Shown piece after piece: positions 7,232 through 14,576 of a stretch of DNA of 23,967 nucleotides. Below the pieces are notes generated by a model, which ran no database searches, was not told the origin of the DNA, and was given only the letters and a program-made list of their open reading frames with translations. The DNA comes from JAFARZ01 sp036490795. GTDB lineage: Bacteria; Actinomycetota; Actinomycetes; Streptosporangiales; Streptosporangiaceae. Where the stretch lies: positions 1 to 23,967 of the forward strand of contig DASXDG010000430.1 in the NCBI GenBank assembly GCA_036490795.1, in the 5' to 3' direction. Position 1 is the first letter of the stretch. Each line of letters begins with the position of its first letter. A program made the position numbers and the translations under genes.

Positions 7232-7906
7232 GTGAGCGACGACGTCCTGGCCGATCAGATTCGTTACTACCGCCGCCGGGCCGGGGAGTACGACGTGACG
7301 GCGTACGGCGATGTCACGGCCGCTCGCGCGCGTATCGCGCGGCTGGTCGCGGAGCTGCGGCCGGCCGGGAACGTGCTGGAGATCGCGTGCGGGACCGGCC
7401 TGTGGACCGAGGCGCTGGCGTCGTGGGCCGGCTCGCTGACCGCTGTTGACTCGGCACCCGAGGCGGTCGCCATCGCACGTGAGCGGGTGCGGCCGGCCAG
7501 CGTCAGCTTCGCGGTGGCCGACGTGTTCTCGTGGGATCCGGGTGCCCGGTTCGACGTTGTGTTCTTCTCGGCGTGGCTGTCGCACGTGCCGGGCGACCGG
7601 TTCGCGCAGTTCTGGCAGTCGCTGGCAGGTCTGCTCGCCCCGGATGGGCGGGTCCTGTTCATCGACGAGCATGTCGGTGAACGCGGGAAGGAGTCCTATG
7701 TGCCGGGCCGGGATGACGTCGTCGAGCGGCGGCTGAACGACGGCAGCACGTTCCGCGTGGTCAAGAACTTCGTAGACCCCGGCGAGATGGAACTCCGGCT
7801 GCGCGAACTGGGCTGGGATTGCGTGATCCGCCGCGACGGCGACGACTGGGTGCGCGGCGAGGCGCGTCCCGCGCGGGCTCGGCCCTCACCCGTCACGCTG
7901 ACCTGA
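7232..7906 (+). CDS. Class I SAM-dependent methyltransferase
   Basis: A Rossmann-fold methyltransferase of 224 residues. Motif I is NVLEIACGTGLWT (47-59), the acidic residue after strand 2 is in TAVDSAPEA (70-78), and the post-III region is RFDVVFFSAWLSHVP, consistent with a small-molecule methylase of the UbiE/Methyltransf_25 type. A C-terminal SYVPGRDDVVERRLNDGSTF segment resembles those of several uncharacterised actinobacterial methyltransferases. The substrate cannot be named. GTG 7232 starts the conserved part and lacks a clear ribosome-binding site, but it has a -10-like GATGCT 6 bases upstream. The gene stands alone on its strand, and its 3' end overlaps the convergent P-type ATPase gene by 21 bases. 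Confidence 0.8.
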   Translation: MSDDVLADQIRYYRRRAGEYDVTAYGDVTAARARIARLVAELRPAGNVLEIACGTGLWTEALASWAGSLTAVDSAPEAVAIARERVRPASVSFAVADVFSWDPGARFDVVFFSAWLSHVPGDRFAQFWQSLAGLLAPDGRVLFIDEHVGERGKESYVPGRDDVVERRLNDGSTFRVVKNFVDPGEMELRLRELGWDCVIRRDGDDWVRGEARPARARPSPVTLT

Positions 7907-10339
7907 ACCCGAACCCTCTGAACCTGAGCCCCCTGAACCCGAGCCCCCTGAACCCAGGGCGCCTTGCAGACGGGAGTCTCCCCGGGCTCGCCACACGGTC
8001 AGGACGATGATCGCGGCCAGCGACACGGCGGCCTCGGCGGCCAGCACGCGGCCCGGTGGCAGCTGCAACGCGAAGATGCGACGGGCCAGCGGGATCGCGA
8101 AACACAGCACCAGTCCGGCCACCATGGCGGCCAGCAGCACGATCCTGCTCGCGGTCAGCGGGCGGGCGATCAGGCCGAGCACCCACATCGCGACCGCGAA
8201 CACCGCCAGCATGGCGGCGGTGCGTTCGCCGGCAGTAGATACAGCCGCGCCGATGCCAGACGCGGCACGGGCGATCATGTAGCTGACCAGCCCCGCCGCG
8301 CCGACCGCGACACCGGCCGGGACCGCGAACGCGAGCACCCGCCGGGTGAAGCCGGGCTGGGCGCGAGGCGCCTGGCTGGCCAGCGCGAGGAAGAACCCGG
8401 GCACGCCGACGGTGAACGTGCTGATGATCGTCAGATGGCGCGGGAAGAACGGGTACGCGATGCCCGCGATGCCCACCACGATCGCGATGATCGCCGCGTA
8501 CACGGTCTTGGTCACGAACAGGCCGGCCGCGCGCTCGATGTTCGTGATGACCCGGCGGCCTTCGGCCAGCATGAGCGGCACCGCGGAGAACGTGCCGTCG
8601 AGCAGCACCACCCGGGCGACCGCGCGGCTCGCCTGGCTGCCCGACCCCATCGCGATGCCCAGATCGGCCTGCTTGAGCGCCTGCACGTCGTTGACGCCGT
8701 CGCCGACCATCGCCACCACGTGCCCCCGCGCCTGCAGCGCCTTCACCCCGGCCAGCTTCTGGCCGGGCTTGACCCGGCCGAGCACGCTGGACTCCCCCAG
8801 CGCGTCCCCCACCTGATCCTCGGTCAGGCTGTACCCGTCCAGCGGCGGACCGAGCGGCGGAATACCCGCGCGCGCCGCGATCGCCGCCACCGAACCCGGC
8901 GCGTCACCCGACATCACCTTGATCGTGACGCCCTGATCGACCAGATAGCGGACGGTCTCGGCGGTGTCGTCGCGGAGGTCCTCGGCCAGCACGAGCAGCG
9001 CGGCCGGGCTGAGCTCCCCGGGCAGCTGGTCGCCGTCGAGGGCGAGCGGGCTGTGCGCGAGCAGCAGCACCCGCCGGCCTTGCGCCTCATAACCGGATAT
9101 ATCAGAACTAACACTGGCTTCGCGGTCCAGGACACCTGCTGCTAGGACACTGGGCGCGCCGAGCAGCCACGACCCGTGGCCGGCGAACGTCGCGCCGCTC
9201 CACTTCCGCGCCGACGAGAACGTCACCACGGACCGCTCCGTCCAGCCAGGGTCACCGGTAAAGCGCTCGCTGAGGGCAGCGACAGTGGCGTTATGATTAC
9301 TGTCCGACGCGATCAGCGCTCCGATGGCGTCGGCGATCTGCGCGTCCGGCCAGCCGCCGAGGACCTGCGCTTCCATCACCCGCATGCCCGGCTTGGTCAG
9401 CGTCCCCGTCTTGTCCACGCACAGCACGTCCACGCGGGCCAGGCCCTCGATGGCGGCCAGTTCCTGAACCAGCACCCGCCGGCGCGCGAGTCGCATCGCG
9501 CCCATGGTGAACGCCAGCGAGGTGAGCAGCACCAGCCCCTCGGGCACCATCCCCACCACCCCGGCCACCGCGCCGCGCACCGAGTCGAGGAACCCCTCGT
9601 TACTGCGGAAGAACTGGCTGATGATCAGCAGCACCGCGGCCGGGATCATCACCCAGGTGACCATGCGCAAGATCTGGCTGGTGCCCTGCTGCAGTTCGGA
9701 ACGGATCATGCTGAACCGGCGGGCCTGCGACTGCAGCCGCGCGGCGTATGCCTCTCCCCCGACTCCGGTCGCCCGCACCCGGCCGGAGCCGGCCACGACG
9801 AAGCTCCCGGACAGCACCTGGTCCGCGGCGTTCTTGGCGACCGGTTCGGCCTCACCGGTGAGCAGCGCCTCGTCCAGCTCGAGGCCGTCTGCGTCCAGGA
9901 CGATGGCGTCGACCGGGACCTGGTCACCCAGGCGCAACTCCAGCACGTCATCCTGCACGACCTCTTCGACCGGTACGTCCGCCAGCTGGCCGTCGCGCAG
10001 CGCCCGGGCGTGCGCCTGGGTCAAGATCGCCAGGTTGTCCAGCGTGCGCTTGGCTCGCAGCTCCTGGTAGACGCCGATGCCCGTGTTGACCACCAGGATC
10101 GGGCCGAACAGCGCGTCCTGCAGCGGGCCGATGATCAGCACTACGACGAACAGCGTGCCGAGGATCGCGTTGAACCTCGTGCAGAGGTTCGCGCGCAGGA
10201 TCTGGGTGATGCTGCGGCCCGCCTCCGGCGGTGCCGCGTTGACCTTGCCGACCGCGATGCGCTCGGCGACTTCGGCGTGGGTCAGGCCGGTGATCACGGG
10301 GCCGCTGAGGCCGGGCGGCGCCCCGTTGGTCACGGTCAT
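7886..10339 (-). CDS. ctpE: P-type cation-transporting ATPase, CtpE-like
   Basis: A protein of 817 residues with the P-type ATPase core: actuator-domain LLTGEAEP, PEGL in helix M4, the phosphorylation motif DKTGTLT with Asp309, and the hinge GDGVNDV. There is no N-terminal heavy-metal domain and no CPC motif. Overall pattern and length match mycobacterial CtpE, a Ca2+-uptake ATPase, so calcium is the leading but unproven substrate. About ten membrane helices are expected. The tail is a 20-residue Gly/Ser run made by a 15-bp tandem repeat. The open frame extends to 10480, but ATG 10339 is chosen because it overlaps the SMR stop as ATGA and the family homology starts there. Residues 409-417 use an unusual block of A/T-ending codons. 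Confidence 0.85.
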   Translation of the reverse strand: MTVTNGAPPGLSGPVITGLTHAEVAERIAVGKVNAAPPEAGRSITQILRANLCTRFNAILGTLFVVVLIIGPLQDALFGPILVVNTGIGVYQELRAKRTLDNLAILTQAHARALRDGQLADVPVEEVVQDDVLELRLGDQVPVDAIVLDADGLELDEALLTGEAEPVAKNAADQVLSGSFVVAGSGRVRATGVGGEAYAARLQSQARRFSMIRSELQQGTSQILRMVTWVMIPAAVLLIISQFFRSNEGFLDSVRGAVAGVVGMVPEGLVLLTSLAFTMGAMRLARRRVLVQELAAIEGLARVDVLCVDKTGTLTKPGMRVMEAQVLGGWPDAQIADAIGALIASDSNHNATVAALSERFTGDPGWTERSVVTFSSARKWSGATFAGHGSWLLGAPSVLAAGVLDREASVSSDISGYEAQGRRVLLLAHSPLALDGDQLPGELSPAALLVLAEDLRDDTAETVRYLVDQGVTIKVMSGDAPGSVAAIAARAGIPPLGPPLDGYSLTEDQVGDALGESSVLGRVKPGQKLAGVKALQARGHVVAMVGDGVNDVQALKQADLGIAMGSGSQASRAVARVVLLDGTFSAVPLMLAEGRRVITNIERAAGLFVTKTVYAAIIAIVVGIAGIAYPFFPRHLTIISTFTVGVPGFFLALASQAPRAQPGFTRRVLAFAVPAGVAVGAAGLVSYMIARAASGIGAAVSTAGERTAAMLAVFAVAMWVLGLIARPLTASRIVLLAAMVAGLVLCFAIPLARRIFALQLPPGRVLAAEAAVSLAAIIVLTVWRARGDSRLQGALGSGGSGSGGSGSEGSGSGQRDG
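7903..7956. repeat. 15-bp tandem repeat (about 3.6 copies) at a convergent gene overlap
   Basis: Units of the form ctgaaccYgaRcccY begin at 7903, 7918, 7933 and 7948, the last being partial. On the minus strand they encode the Gly/Ser pentapeptide tail of the P-type ATPase. On the plus strand the first unit supplies the TGA stop of the methyltransferase (7904-7906). Confidence 0.85.
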
Positions 10340-10662
10340 CCCGGGTTCACGCCCGCCAGGTTGAGGCCGATGACACCGACCAGGATCAGGCCGATCGAGA
10401 CAAGCTTGAGCGTGCTGACCGATTCGTTGAGCGCGATCATGCCGATGATCGCGGTACCGGTGGCGCCGATGCCGGTCCACACCGCGTAGGCGCTGCCGAC
10501 CTCCAGCTTCTTCAGCGCGATCGTGAGCAGCCCGAAGCTGATCAGCGCGCAGACCGCGAAGCCGGCCGTCGGCCAGAGCTTGGTCAGGCTGTCACTCTTC
10601 TTGAGCAGGATCGCGAAGCAGGTTTCGAAGATGCCAGCCACGACGACGGTTAGCCAGGCCAC
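10336..10662 (-). CDS. Small multidrug resistance (SMR) family exporter, Gdx/SugE-like
   Basis: A protein of 108 residues with four hydrophobic helices, the standard SMR length. The essential membrane Glu is at position 13 (GIFETCFAILLKKSDS), and the AYAVWTGIGATGTAIIGM segment is conserved. SMR proteins act as dual-topology dimers exchanging cations for protons. The Lys-Lys-Ser and WTGIGA features look more like the guanidinium-exporter (Gdx/SugE) branch than the quaternary-ammonium branch, but I cannot decide firmly, and no guanidine riboswitch was seen upstream. GTG 10662 has GAGAGG about 8 bases before it. Its TGA overlaps the ATG of the ctpE-like gene, so the two form an operon led by this gene. 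Confidence 0.85.
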   Translation of the reverse strand: MAWLTVVVAGIFETCFAILLKKSDSLTKLWPTAGFAVCALISFGLLTIALKKLEVGSAYAVWTGIGATGTAIIGMIALNESVSTLKLVSIGLILVGVIGLNLAGVNPG

Positions 10663-10691
10663 CAGGCTCGCCTCTCACCCATATCGCACTC

Positions 10692-10709
10692 ATCACTACT
10701 CATAGTGAT
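10692..10709. promoter_or_regulatory. Inverted repeat (probable operator) between divergent SMR and ABC genes
   Basis: A perfect 7-bp inverted repeat, ATCACTA-ctca-TAGTGAT, sits in the 67-base divergent spacer just upstream of the ABC -10 box and within reach of the SMR promoter. The position and symmetry fit a dimeric repressor site (for example GntR-, MarR- or TetR-type). No regulator gene is adjacent in this window. Confidence 0.55.
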
Positions 10710-10717
10710 CATGTTGC

Positions 10718-10723
10718 TATAGT
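10718..10723 (+). promoter_or_regulatory. -10 box of a leaderless promoter for the ABC operon
   Basis: TATAGT matches five of six bases of the vegetative -10 consensus and lies exactly 6 bases before GTG 10730. Transcription would then begin at or next to the start codon. No ribosome-binding site precedes the GTG, which supports a leaderless mRNA. No clear -35 element is visible. Confidence 0.55.
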
Positions 10724-10729
10724 TCACCA

Positions 10730-11731
10730 GTGCGGACCGTCGCGAAACGTAGCCGCCGTAGACTCGCGAGCGTGGCTCTTTCCTCCGCCGGCCCCGCGCC
10801 TTCCGCCGGCGAGACCGTTGCGGCTGTCGAGATCAGCGGGCTCGTCAAGCGGTACGCCTCGGTTATCGCGGTGGACGGGCTGACGTTCACCGCCGCGCGC
10901 GGGGCGGTGACCGCGATCCTGGGACCGAACGGGGCGGGCAAGACCACCACGATCGAGGTCTGCGAGGGTTACCGCGCGGCCGACGGCGGAACCGTACGCG
11001 TGCTCGGCATGGTGCCAGGGTCGCGGGACCTGCGGCCCCGGGTCGGGGTCATGCTGCAATCGGGCGGCATCCCGCCCGCCGTGCCCGCCGGGTACTACCT
11101 GACCCAGCTCAGCCGCTTCCACGCGCACCCGCTCCCGGTGCCGCGGCTGCTGGACATGGTCGGTCTCAGTGACGCCGCGCGGACGCCGTTCAAGCGGCTC
11201 TCCGGTGGTCAGCAGCAGCGGCTGTCACTGGCCGCCGCCGTGATCGGGCGGCCCGAGCTGGTGTTCCTCGACGAACCGACCGCCGGGATGGATCCGCAGG
11301 CGCGGCACGCCACCTGGTCGCTCATCGGCGAACTGCGCGCCGCCGGGGTCAGCGTGATCCTCAGCACGCACTATATGGAGGAAGCGGAACGCCTCGCCGA
11401 CCACGTGGTGATCATCGACCACGGCCGCGTAGTGGCCGAGGGCACACCGGGCGCGCTGACCGGCAGCGCCGGTCAGCTCAGGTTCCGCGCCGAACCCGGG
11501 CTGGACATCGAGGCCCTGGTCGCGGCGCTGCCGGCGGGCGCCCTGGCCAAGGAGTCGCCGTCCGGGCACTACGTGGTCGAGGTGACCGGCGGCGAGGTCG
11601 ATCCCCGGCTGCTCGCGTCGGTCACCGCGTGGTGCGCCGACCGCGGTGTGCTGGCCAGCAGCCTGCGCATCGAAAGCCGCACGCTGGAGGACGTGTTCCT
11701 CGAACTCACCGGAAAGGACCTGCGTTCATGA
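10730..11731 (+). CDS. ABC transporter ATP-binding protein (DrrA-like, Rv1458c-type)
   Basis: An ABC nucleotide-binding subunit of 333 residues: Walker A GPNGAGKT (65-72), signature LSGGQQQR, Walker B LVFLDEPTAGMD and H-loop STHYMEEAE. The roughly 85-residue C-terminal extension is typical of DrrA/CcmA-like exporters. The N terminus (1-33) is basic and low in conservation. GTG 10730 is kept because of the leaderless promoter just before it; a GTG at about 10775 is a weaker alternative. The TGA overlaps the permease ATG. In mycobacteria the equivalent pair (Rv1458c/Rv1457c) precedes ctaA, as here, so a link to cytochrome oxidase or haem A maturation is plausible. The substrate is unknown. Confidence 0.85.
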   Translation: MRTVAKRSRRRLASVALSSAGPAPSAGETVAAVEISGLVKRYASVIAVDGLTFTAARGAVTAILGPNGAGKTTTIEVCEGYRAADGGTVRVLGMVPGSRDLRPRVGVMLQSGGIPPAVPAGYYLTQLSRFHAHPLPVPRLLDMVGLSDAARTPFKRLSGGQQQRLSLAAAVIGRPELVFLDEPTAGMDPQARHATWSLIGELRAAGVSVILSTHYMEEAERLADHVVIIDHGRVVAEGTPGALTGSAGQLRFRAEPGLDIEALVAALPAGALAKESPSGHYVVEVTGGEVDPRLLASVTAWCADRGVLASSLRIESRTLEDVFLELTGKDLRS

Positions 11732-12525
11732 GCGCGGCCCTGAACAGCACGGCCATGGACCTGACGCCCGCGCCGGGAGCGGCGCCCGGCCTCCAGATGG
11801 TGCTCGCGCAGGCCGGCGCCGAGGGCAGGGCCCTGATCCGCAACGGCGAACAGCTGCTGCTCACGCTCATCATCCCGCTGCTGCTGCTCAGCATGCTCAG
11901 CCTGGAGCCGATCGTGAATTTCGGCGCGGGGATCAGCCGGATCGACTTCATGACCCCCGGCATCATGGCGCTGGCCGTGATGTCGACGGCCTTCACCAGC
12001 CAGGCGATCGCCACCGGTTTCGAGCGCCGTTACGGCGTGCTGAAGCGGCTCGGTGCCACTCCCCTGTCCCGCGTTCAGCTGATCACCGCGAAGACCCTCA
12101 CGATCGTCGCGGTCGAACTCGTGCAAGCCGCGCTGATCATCGCGGTCGGGCTCATGATCGGATGGCGGCCGGACGCTGCCTGGTCCGCGATCGTGGTCGT
12201 TCCCCTGCTGCTCCTGCTCGGCACCGCCGCGTTCAGCGGGCTGGCGCTGGCCATGGCGGGCGCGCTGCGCGCCGAGGCGACGCTGGCCGCCGCGAACCTG
12301 GTCTGGATCGTGCTGCTCGGCCTCGGCGGGGTGGTATTCCCGCTGACTAAGTTCCCGGCCGGAGCCCGGCACGTCTTCGAACTGCTCCCCACCGGAGCGC
12401 TGTCCACCGGGCTACGCGATGTCCTCGCCCACGGGGTGGCGTTTCCGGTCGGCAATACTGTCACGCTGCTGGTCTGGGCCGTCGCGGCCATCGCCTTGGC
12501 GGCGCGGGTGTTCCGCTGGGAGTGA
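11728..12525 (+). CDS. ABC transporter permease (ABC-2 type, DrrB-like)
   Basis: An ABC-2 type membrane subunit of 265 residues with six hydrophobic segments (LLLTLIIPLLLLSML, ITFMTPGI-like loop, then five more helices). The RRYGVLKRLGATPLSR segment resembles the coupling-helix region of DrrB-like permeases. It forms the transport complex with the preceding ATPase. ATG 11728 overlaps that gene's TGA and has ggaaagga about 9 bases upstream. Its own TGA is embedded in the GTGA start of the EamA gene, so all three genes are translationally coupled. Position upstream of ctaA matches the mycobacterial Rv1457c arrangement. Confidence 0.82.
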   Translation: MSAALNSTAMDLTPAPGAAPGLQMVLAQAGAEGRALIRNGEQLLLTLIIPLLLLSMLSLEPIVNFGAGISRIDFMTPGIMALAVMSTAFTSQAIATGFERRYGVLKRLGATPLSRVQLITAKTLTIVAVELVQAALIIAVGLMIGWRPDAAWSAIVVVPLLLLLGTAAFSGLALAMAGALRAEATLAAANLVWIVLLGLGGVVFPLTKFPAGARHVFELLPTGALSTGLRDVLAHGVAFPVGNTVTLLVWAVAAIALAARVFRWE

Positions 12526-13484
12526 GCGAGCCAAAGGGGCGCGGTGTTGCCTGGACTGAGGAGCCGGTTTCCGGCGACGAGGGAAGGCAGCACCTAGCAG
12601 CGCCCCGGAGGCGAGCGAACGAGAAAAGACAGCGAGCGAACGGGATACCGGCGCTGCTCGTTCTCACCGGAGTGATCTGTGTCCAGCTCGGGGCCGGGAT
12701 CGCGGACAAGATGTTCGGCACGGTGCCGCCAGCGGCGGTGACCCTGCTCCGGCTGTGGTTCGCGGCCCTGGTCCTGGCGCTGGTCGGCGGGCGCGGGGCG
12801 GCGCGGGCCGCCACGGCGGTCATCAGGCAGCGGCGGTGGCGTGACGGCGCGGTCGCCGTCGCGTTCGGCCTCGCCCTCGGCGTGATGAACTTCGCCATCT
12901 ACCAGGCGTTCGCCAGGATCCCGCTGGGCGTGGCGGTGACCATCGAGTTCCTCGGGCCGCTCGCGGTATCGGTGGCTAGCTCCCGGCACAAACGGGATCT
13001 GGTCTGGGTGGTGCTCGGCGCGTCCGGCGTGGTGCTGCTCACCGGCGGCGTGGGACGGCGGCTGGACCTGACCGGGGTACTGTTCGCGCTGCTGGCCGGG
13101 CTGTGCTGGGCACTGTACATCCTGCTGTCCCGCGCGAGCGGGCAACGGTTCTCCGGACCGACGGGGCTGGTGCTGGCGATGGCGGTGGCGGCCGTGGTCG
13201 TGACCCCGGCCGGCCTGCTGAGCGCGCCAGCGGGCCGGATCTTCCGGCCCGGGGTCCTCGCCGAGGGTGCCGCGATCGGCGTGCTCTCCTCGGTCGTGCC
13301 GTACTGGCTGGAGCTGGAGGTGCTGCGCCGGATCCCGGCCCGGGTGTTCGGCGTGTGGATGAGCCTGGAACCCGCGGTCGCGGCGCTGATCGGGCTGATC
13401 CTGCTCAGCCAGCGGCTGAACCTGCTGGAATGGGTCGCCATCGGCTGCGTGATCGTCGCCTGCGCGGGCGCGGCCTCGCGGTAA
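12522..13484 (+). CDS. EamA/RhtA-like drug/metabolite exporter
   Basis: A protein of 320 residues with ten hydrophobic helices and two EamA half-domains, each carrying the glycine-rich helix pairs of the DMT superfamily. AVTIEFLGPLAV and RVFGVWMSLEPAVAALIGL are characteristic of RhtA-type threonine/homoserine exporters, though the substrate is inferred. The first 42 residues are hydrophilic and Arg/Lys/Glu-rich and include RANEKRQRAN, encoded by two copies of gcgagcgaacg 21 bases apart (12611-12621, 12632-12642). No typical RhtA has such a leader. GTG 12522 overlaps the permease stop and is the only start before the first helix that I find. This gene is not part of the mycobacterial ABC-ctaA arrangement. 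Confidence 0.8.
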   Translation: MSEPKGRGVAWTEEPVSGDEGRQHLAAPRRRANEKRQRANGIPALLVLTGVICVQLGAGIADKMFGTVPPAAVTLLRLWFAALVLALVGGRGAARAATAVIRQRRWRDGAVAVAFGLALGVMNFAIYQAFARIPLGVAVTIEFLGPLAVSVASSRHKRDLVWVVLGASGVVLLTGGVGRRLDLTGVLFALLAGLCWALYILLSRASGQRFSGPTGLVLAMAVAAVVVTPAGLLSAPAGRIFRPGVLAEGAAIGVLSSVVPYWLELEVLRRIPARVFGVWMSLEPAVAALIGLILLSQRLNLLEWVAIGCVIVACAGAASR

Positions 13485-13553
13485 CGCGGCCTGGCGGTAA
13501 CGGGCACTGCCGCGACGATCCGCCGGCCGCGCGGTTAAAGTCACACCGCACCG

Positions 13554-13577
13554 GCGCGGCGGCGGGTTTAGCCGCGC
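13554..13577. promoter_or_regulatory. Inverted repeat upstream of ctaA
   Basis: GCGCGGC and GCCGCGC form a perfect 7-bp inverted repeat with a 10-base spacer, ending 2 bases before the presumed ctaA -10 box. It covers the -35 region. It could be an operator or a GC-rich hairpin marking the end of the preceding EamA transcript. No T-run follows, so an intrinsic terminator is less likely. Confidence 0.4.
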
Positions 13578-13579
13578 TC

Positions 13580-13585
13580 TACCAT
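13580..13585 (+). promoter_or_regulatory. -10 box of a leaderless ctaA promoter
   Basis: TACCAT fits the TANNNT core and is followed by exactly 6 bases and GTG 13592. No ribosome-binding site is positioned for that GTG. The spacing is the same as at 10718-10730. Confidence 0.45.
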
Positions 13586-13591
13586 GGGGAC

Positions 13592-14566
13592 GTGCTTGCG
13601 CTCCTGCGTCCCGTGCTGTCGCCGACGCTGACCTCGTTCCGGCGATTCGCGCTGGCCGGGATCATCGCCAACACGGTGATCATGTCCACGGGCGCGGCGG
13701 TGCGGCTGAGCTCGTCCGGGCTGGGCTGCCCGGACTGGCCACGATGCAGCAGGGCGGACGTCGCCGCCAGTCACAACGCCGGCCAGACCTTGCTCAACAC
13801 GTGGATCGAGTTCGGTAACAGGCTGCTGAACTTCCCGCTGGTCGTGATCACCGCGCTGGTGTTCATCGCGGCCTGGCGGCTGACCAGGCAGCCGGGCGTT
13901 TACCACGGCCGGCGGGATCTGGTCTGGCTCGCGGCGATCCAGCCGCTCGGCGTCGTCGCGCAGGCCGTGGTCGGCGGCATCGTCGTGCTCACCAAGCTGA
14001 ACCCGGCCATGGTCTCGGCGCACTTCCTGCTCTCGGCGAGCCTGGTCGGCGCCTCGGTGCTGCTGTACGCGCGATGCAGCGACTTCAGCGACGTCGGCCC
14101 GGTCCGGCCGGAGCTGCGTGTGCTGTCCGGGCTCCTGGTCGCCGTCACGGTCGCGATGCTCGCGGCTGGCACGGTGGTGACCGGCACCGGACCGCTGGCC
14201 GGGCACGCCGACACGCCCAGGTATCACCTGCCGCTTGAGGGCGTCACCCAGTTTCACGCGGACATCGGCTGGCTGATGGGCGGGATCACGGTGGCGCTCG
14301 TACTCGGGCTGCGACTGTCGAACGCGGGCCCGCGGGCCATGCGCATCGGGTGGATTGTCGTGATCGGGCTGTTTGTCCAGGGTGCGCTCGGTTACCTGCA
14401 GTACTTCAACCATCTGCCTGCCGGGCTGGTCTGGGTGCACGTGACCACGGCGGTCATGCTGTGGATCGTTGTCCTGTGGCTTTTCTTCACGCTCAGTAAC
14501 GGTACATTCATTGTTCAGCAGCAGGTCACCGTACCCCAGCGGGAACCGGAAACGGTCGACCGCTAG
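13592..14566 (+). CDS. ctaA: Heme A synthase (COX15/CtaA)
   Basis: A membrane protein of 324 residues with eight predicted helices in two four-helix halves. CtaA oxidises the C8 methyl of haem O to make haem A for aa3-type cytochrome oxidase. Visible features are the extracytoplasmic cysteine pair GCPDWPRC (Cys46, Cys52), the catalytic-region Glu in WIEFGNR (Glu73), and His residues in SAHFLLS (144), QFHADIGWL (222) and HVTTAVML. The first family histidine position (E-x-x-H in Bacillus) is Asn76 here; I believe EFGNR is common in actinobacterial CtaA. The frame stays open upstream to 13103, but that part is antisense-like shadow over the EamA gene. GTG 13592 gives the family's usual length. 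The TAG stop is part of the next promoter's TAGGCT. Confidence 0.88.
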   Translation: MLALLRPVLSPTLTSFRRFALAGIIANTVIMSTGAAVRLSSSGLGCPDWPRCSRADVAASHNAGQTLLNTWIEFGNRLLNFPLVVITALVFIAAWRLTRQPGVYHGRRDLVWLAAIQPLGVVAQAVVGGIVVLTKLNPAMVSAHFLLSASLVGASVLLYARCSDFSDVGPVRPELRVLSGLLVAVTVAMLAAGTVVTGTGPLAGHADTPRYHLPLEGVTQFHADIGWLMGGITVALVLGLRLSNAGPRAMRIGWIVVIGLFVQGALGYLQYFNHLPAGLVWVHVTTAVMLWIVVLWLFFTLSNGTFIVQQQVTVPQREPETVDR

Positions 14567-14569
14567 GCT
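14564..14569 (+). promoter_or_regulatory. -10 box of a leaderless promoter for the pentose phosphate operon, overlapping the ctaA stop
   Basis: TAGGCT fits TANNNT and lies 7 bases before GTG 14577. Its first three bases are the ctaA stop codon. No ribosome-binding site precedes the GTG. A suitable -35 element is not obvious inside the ctaA 3' end. Confidence 0.5.
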
Positions 14570-14576
14570 CGTTTCC

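Noticed and set aside
10340..10480. 47-residue N-terminal extension of the CtpE-like ATPase
   Set aside because: It is out of frame with and inside the SMR gene, has a His/Arg-rich shadow composition, and the ATGA overlap at 10339 is a better start.
10663..10729. Guanidine riboswitch ahead of the Gdx-like SMR gene
   Set aside because: The space is too short and I see neither the ykkC core nor paired ACGR mini-ykkC loops.
13103..13591. Upstream open frame of ctaA overlapping the EamA gene
   Set aside because: Its translation is Arg/Gly/Pro-rich shadow sequence; CtaA homology begins at the GTG at 13592.
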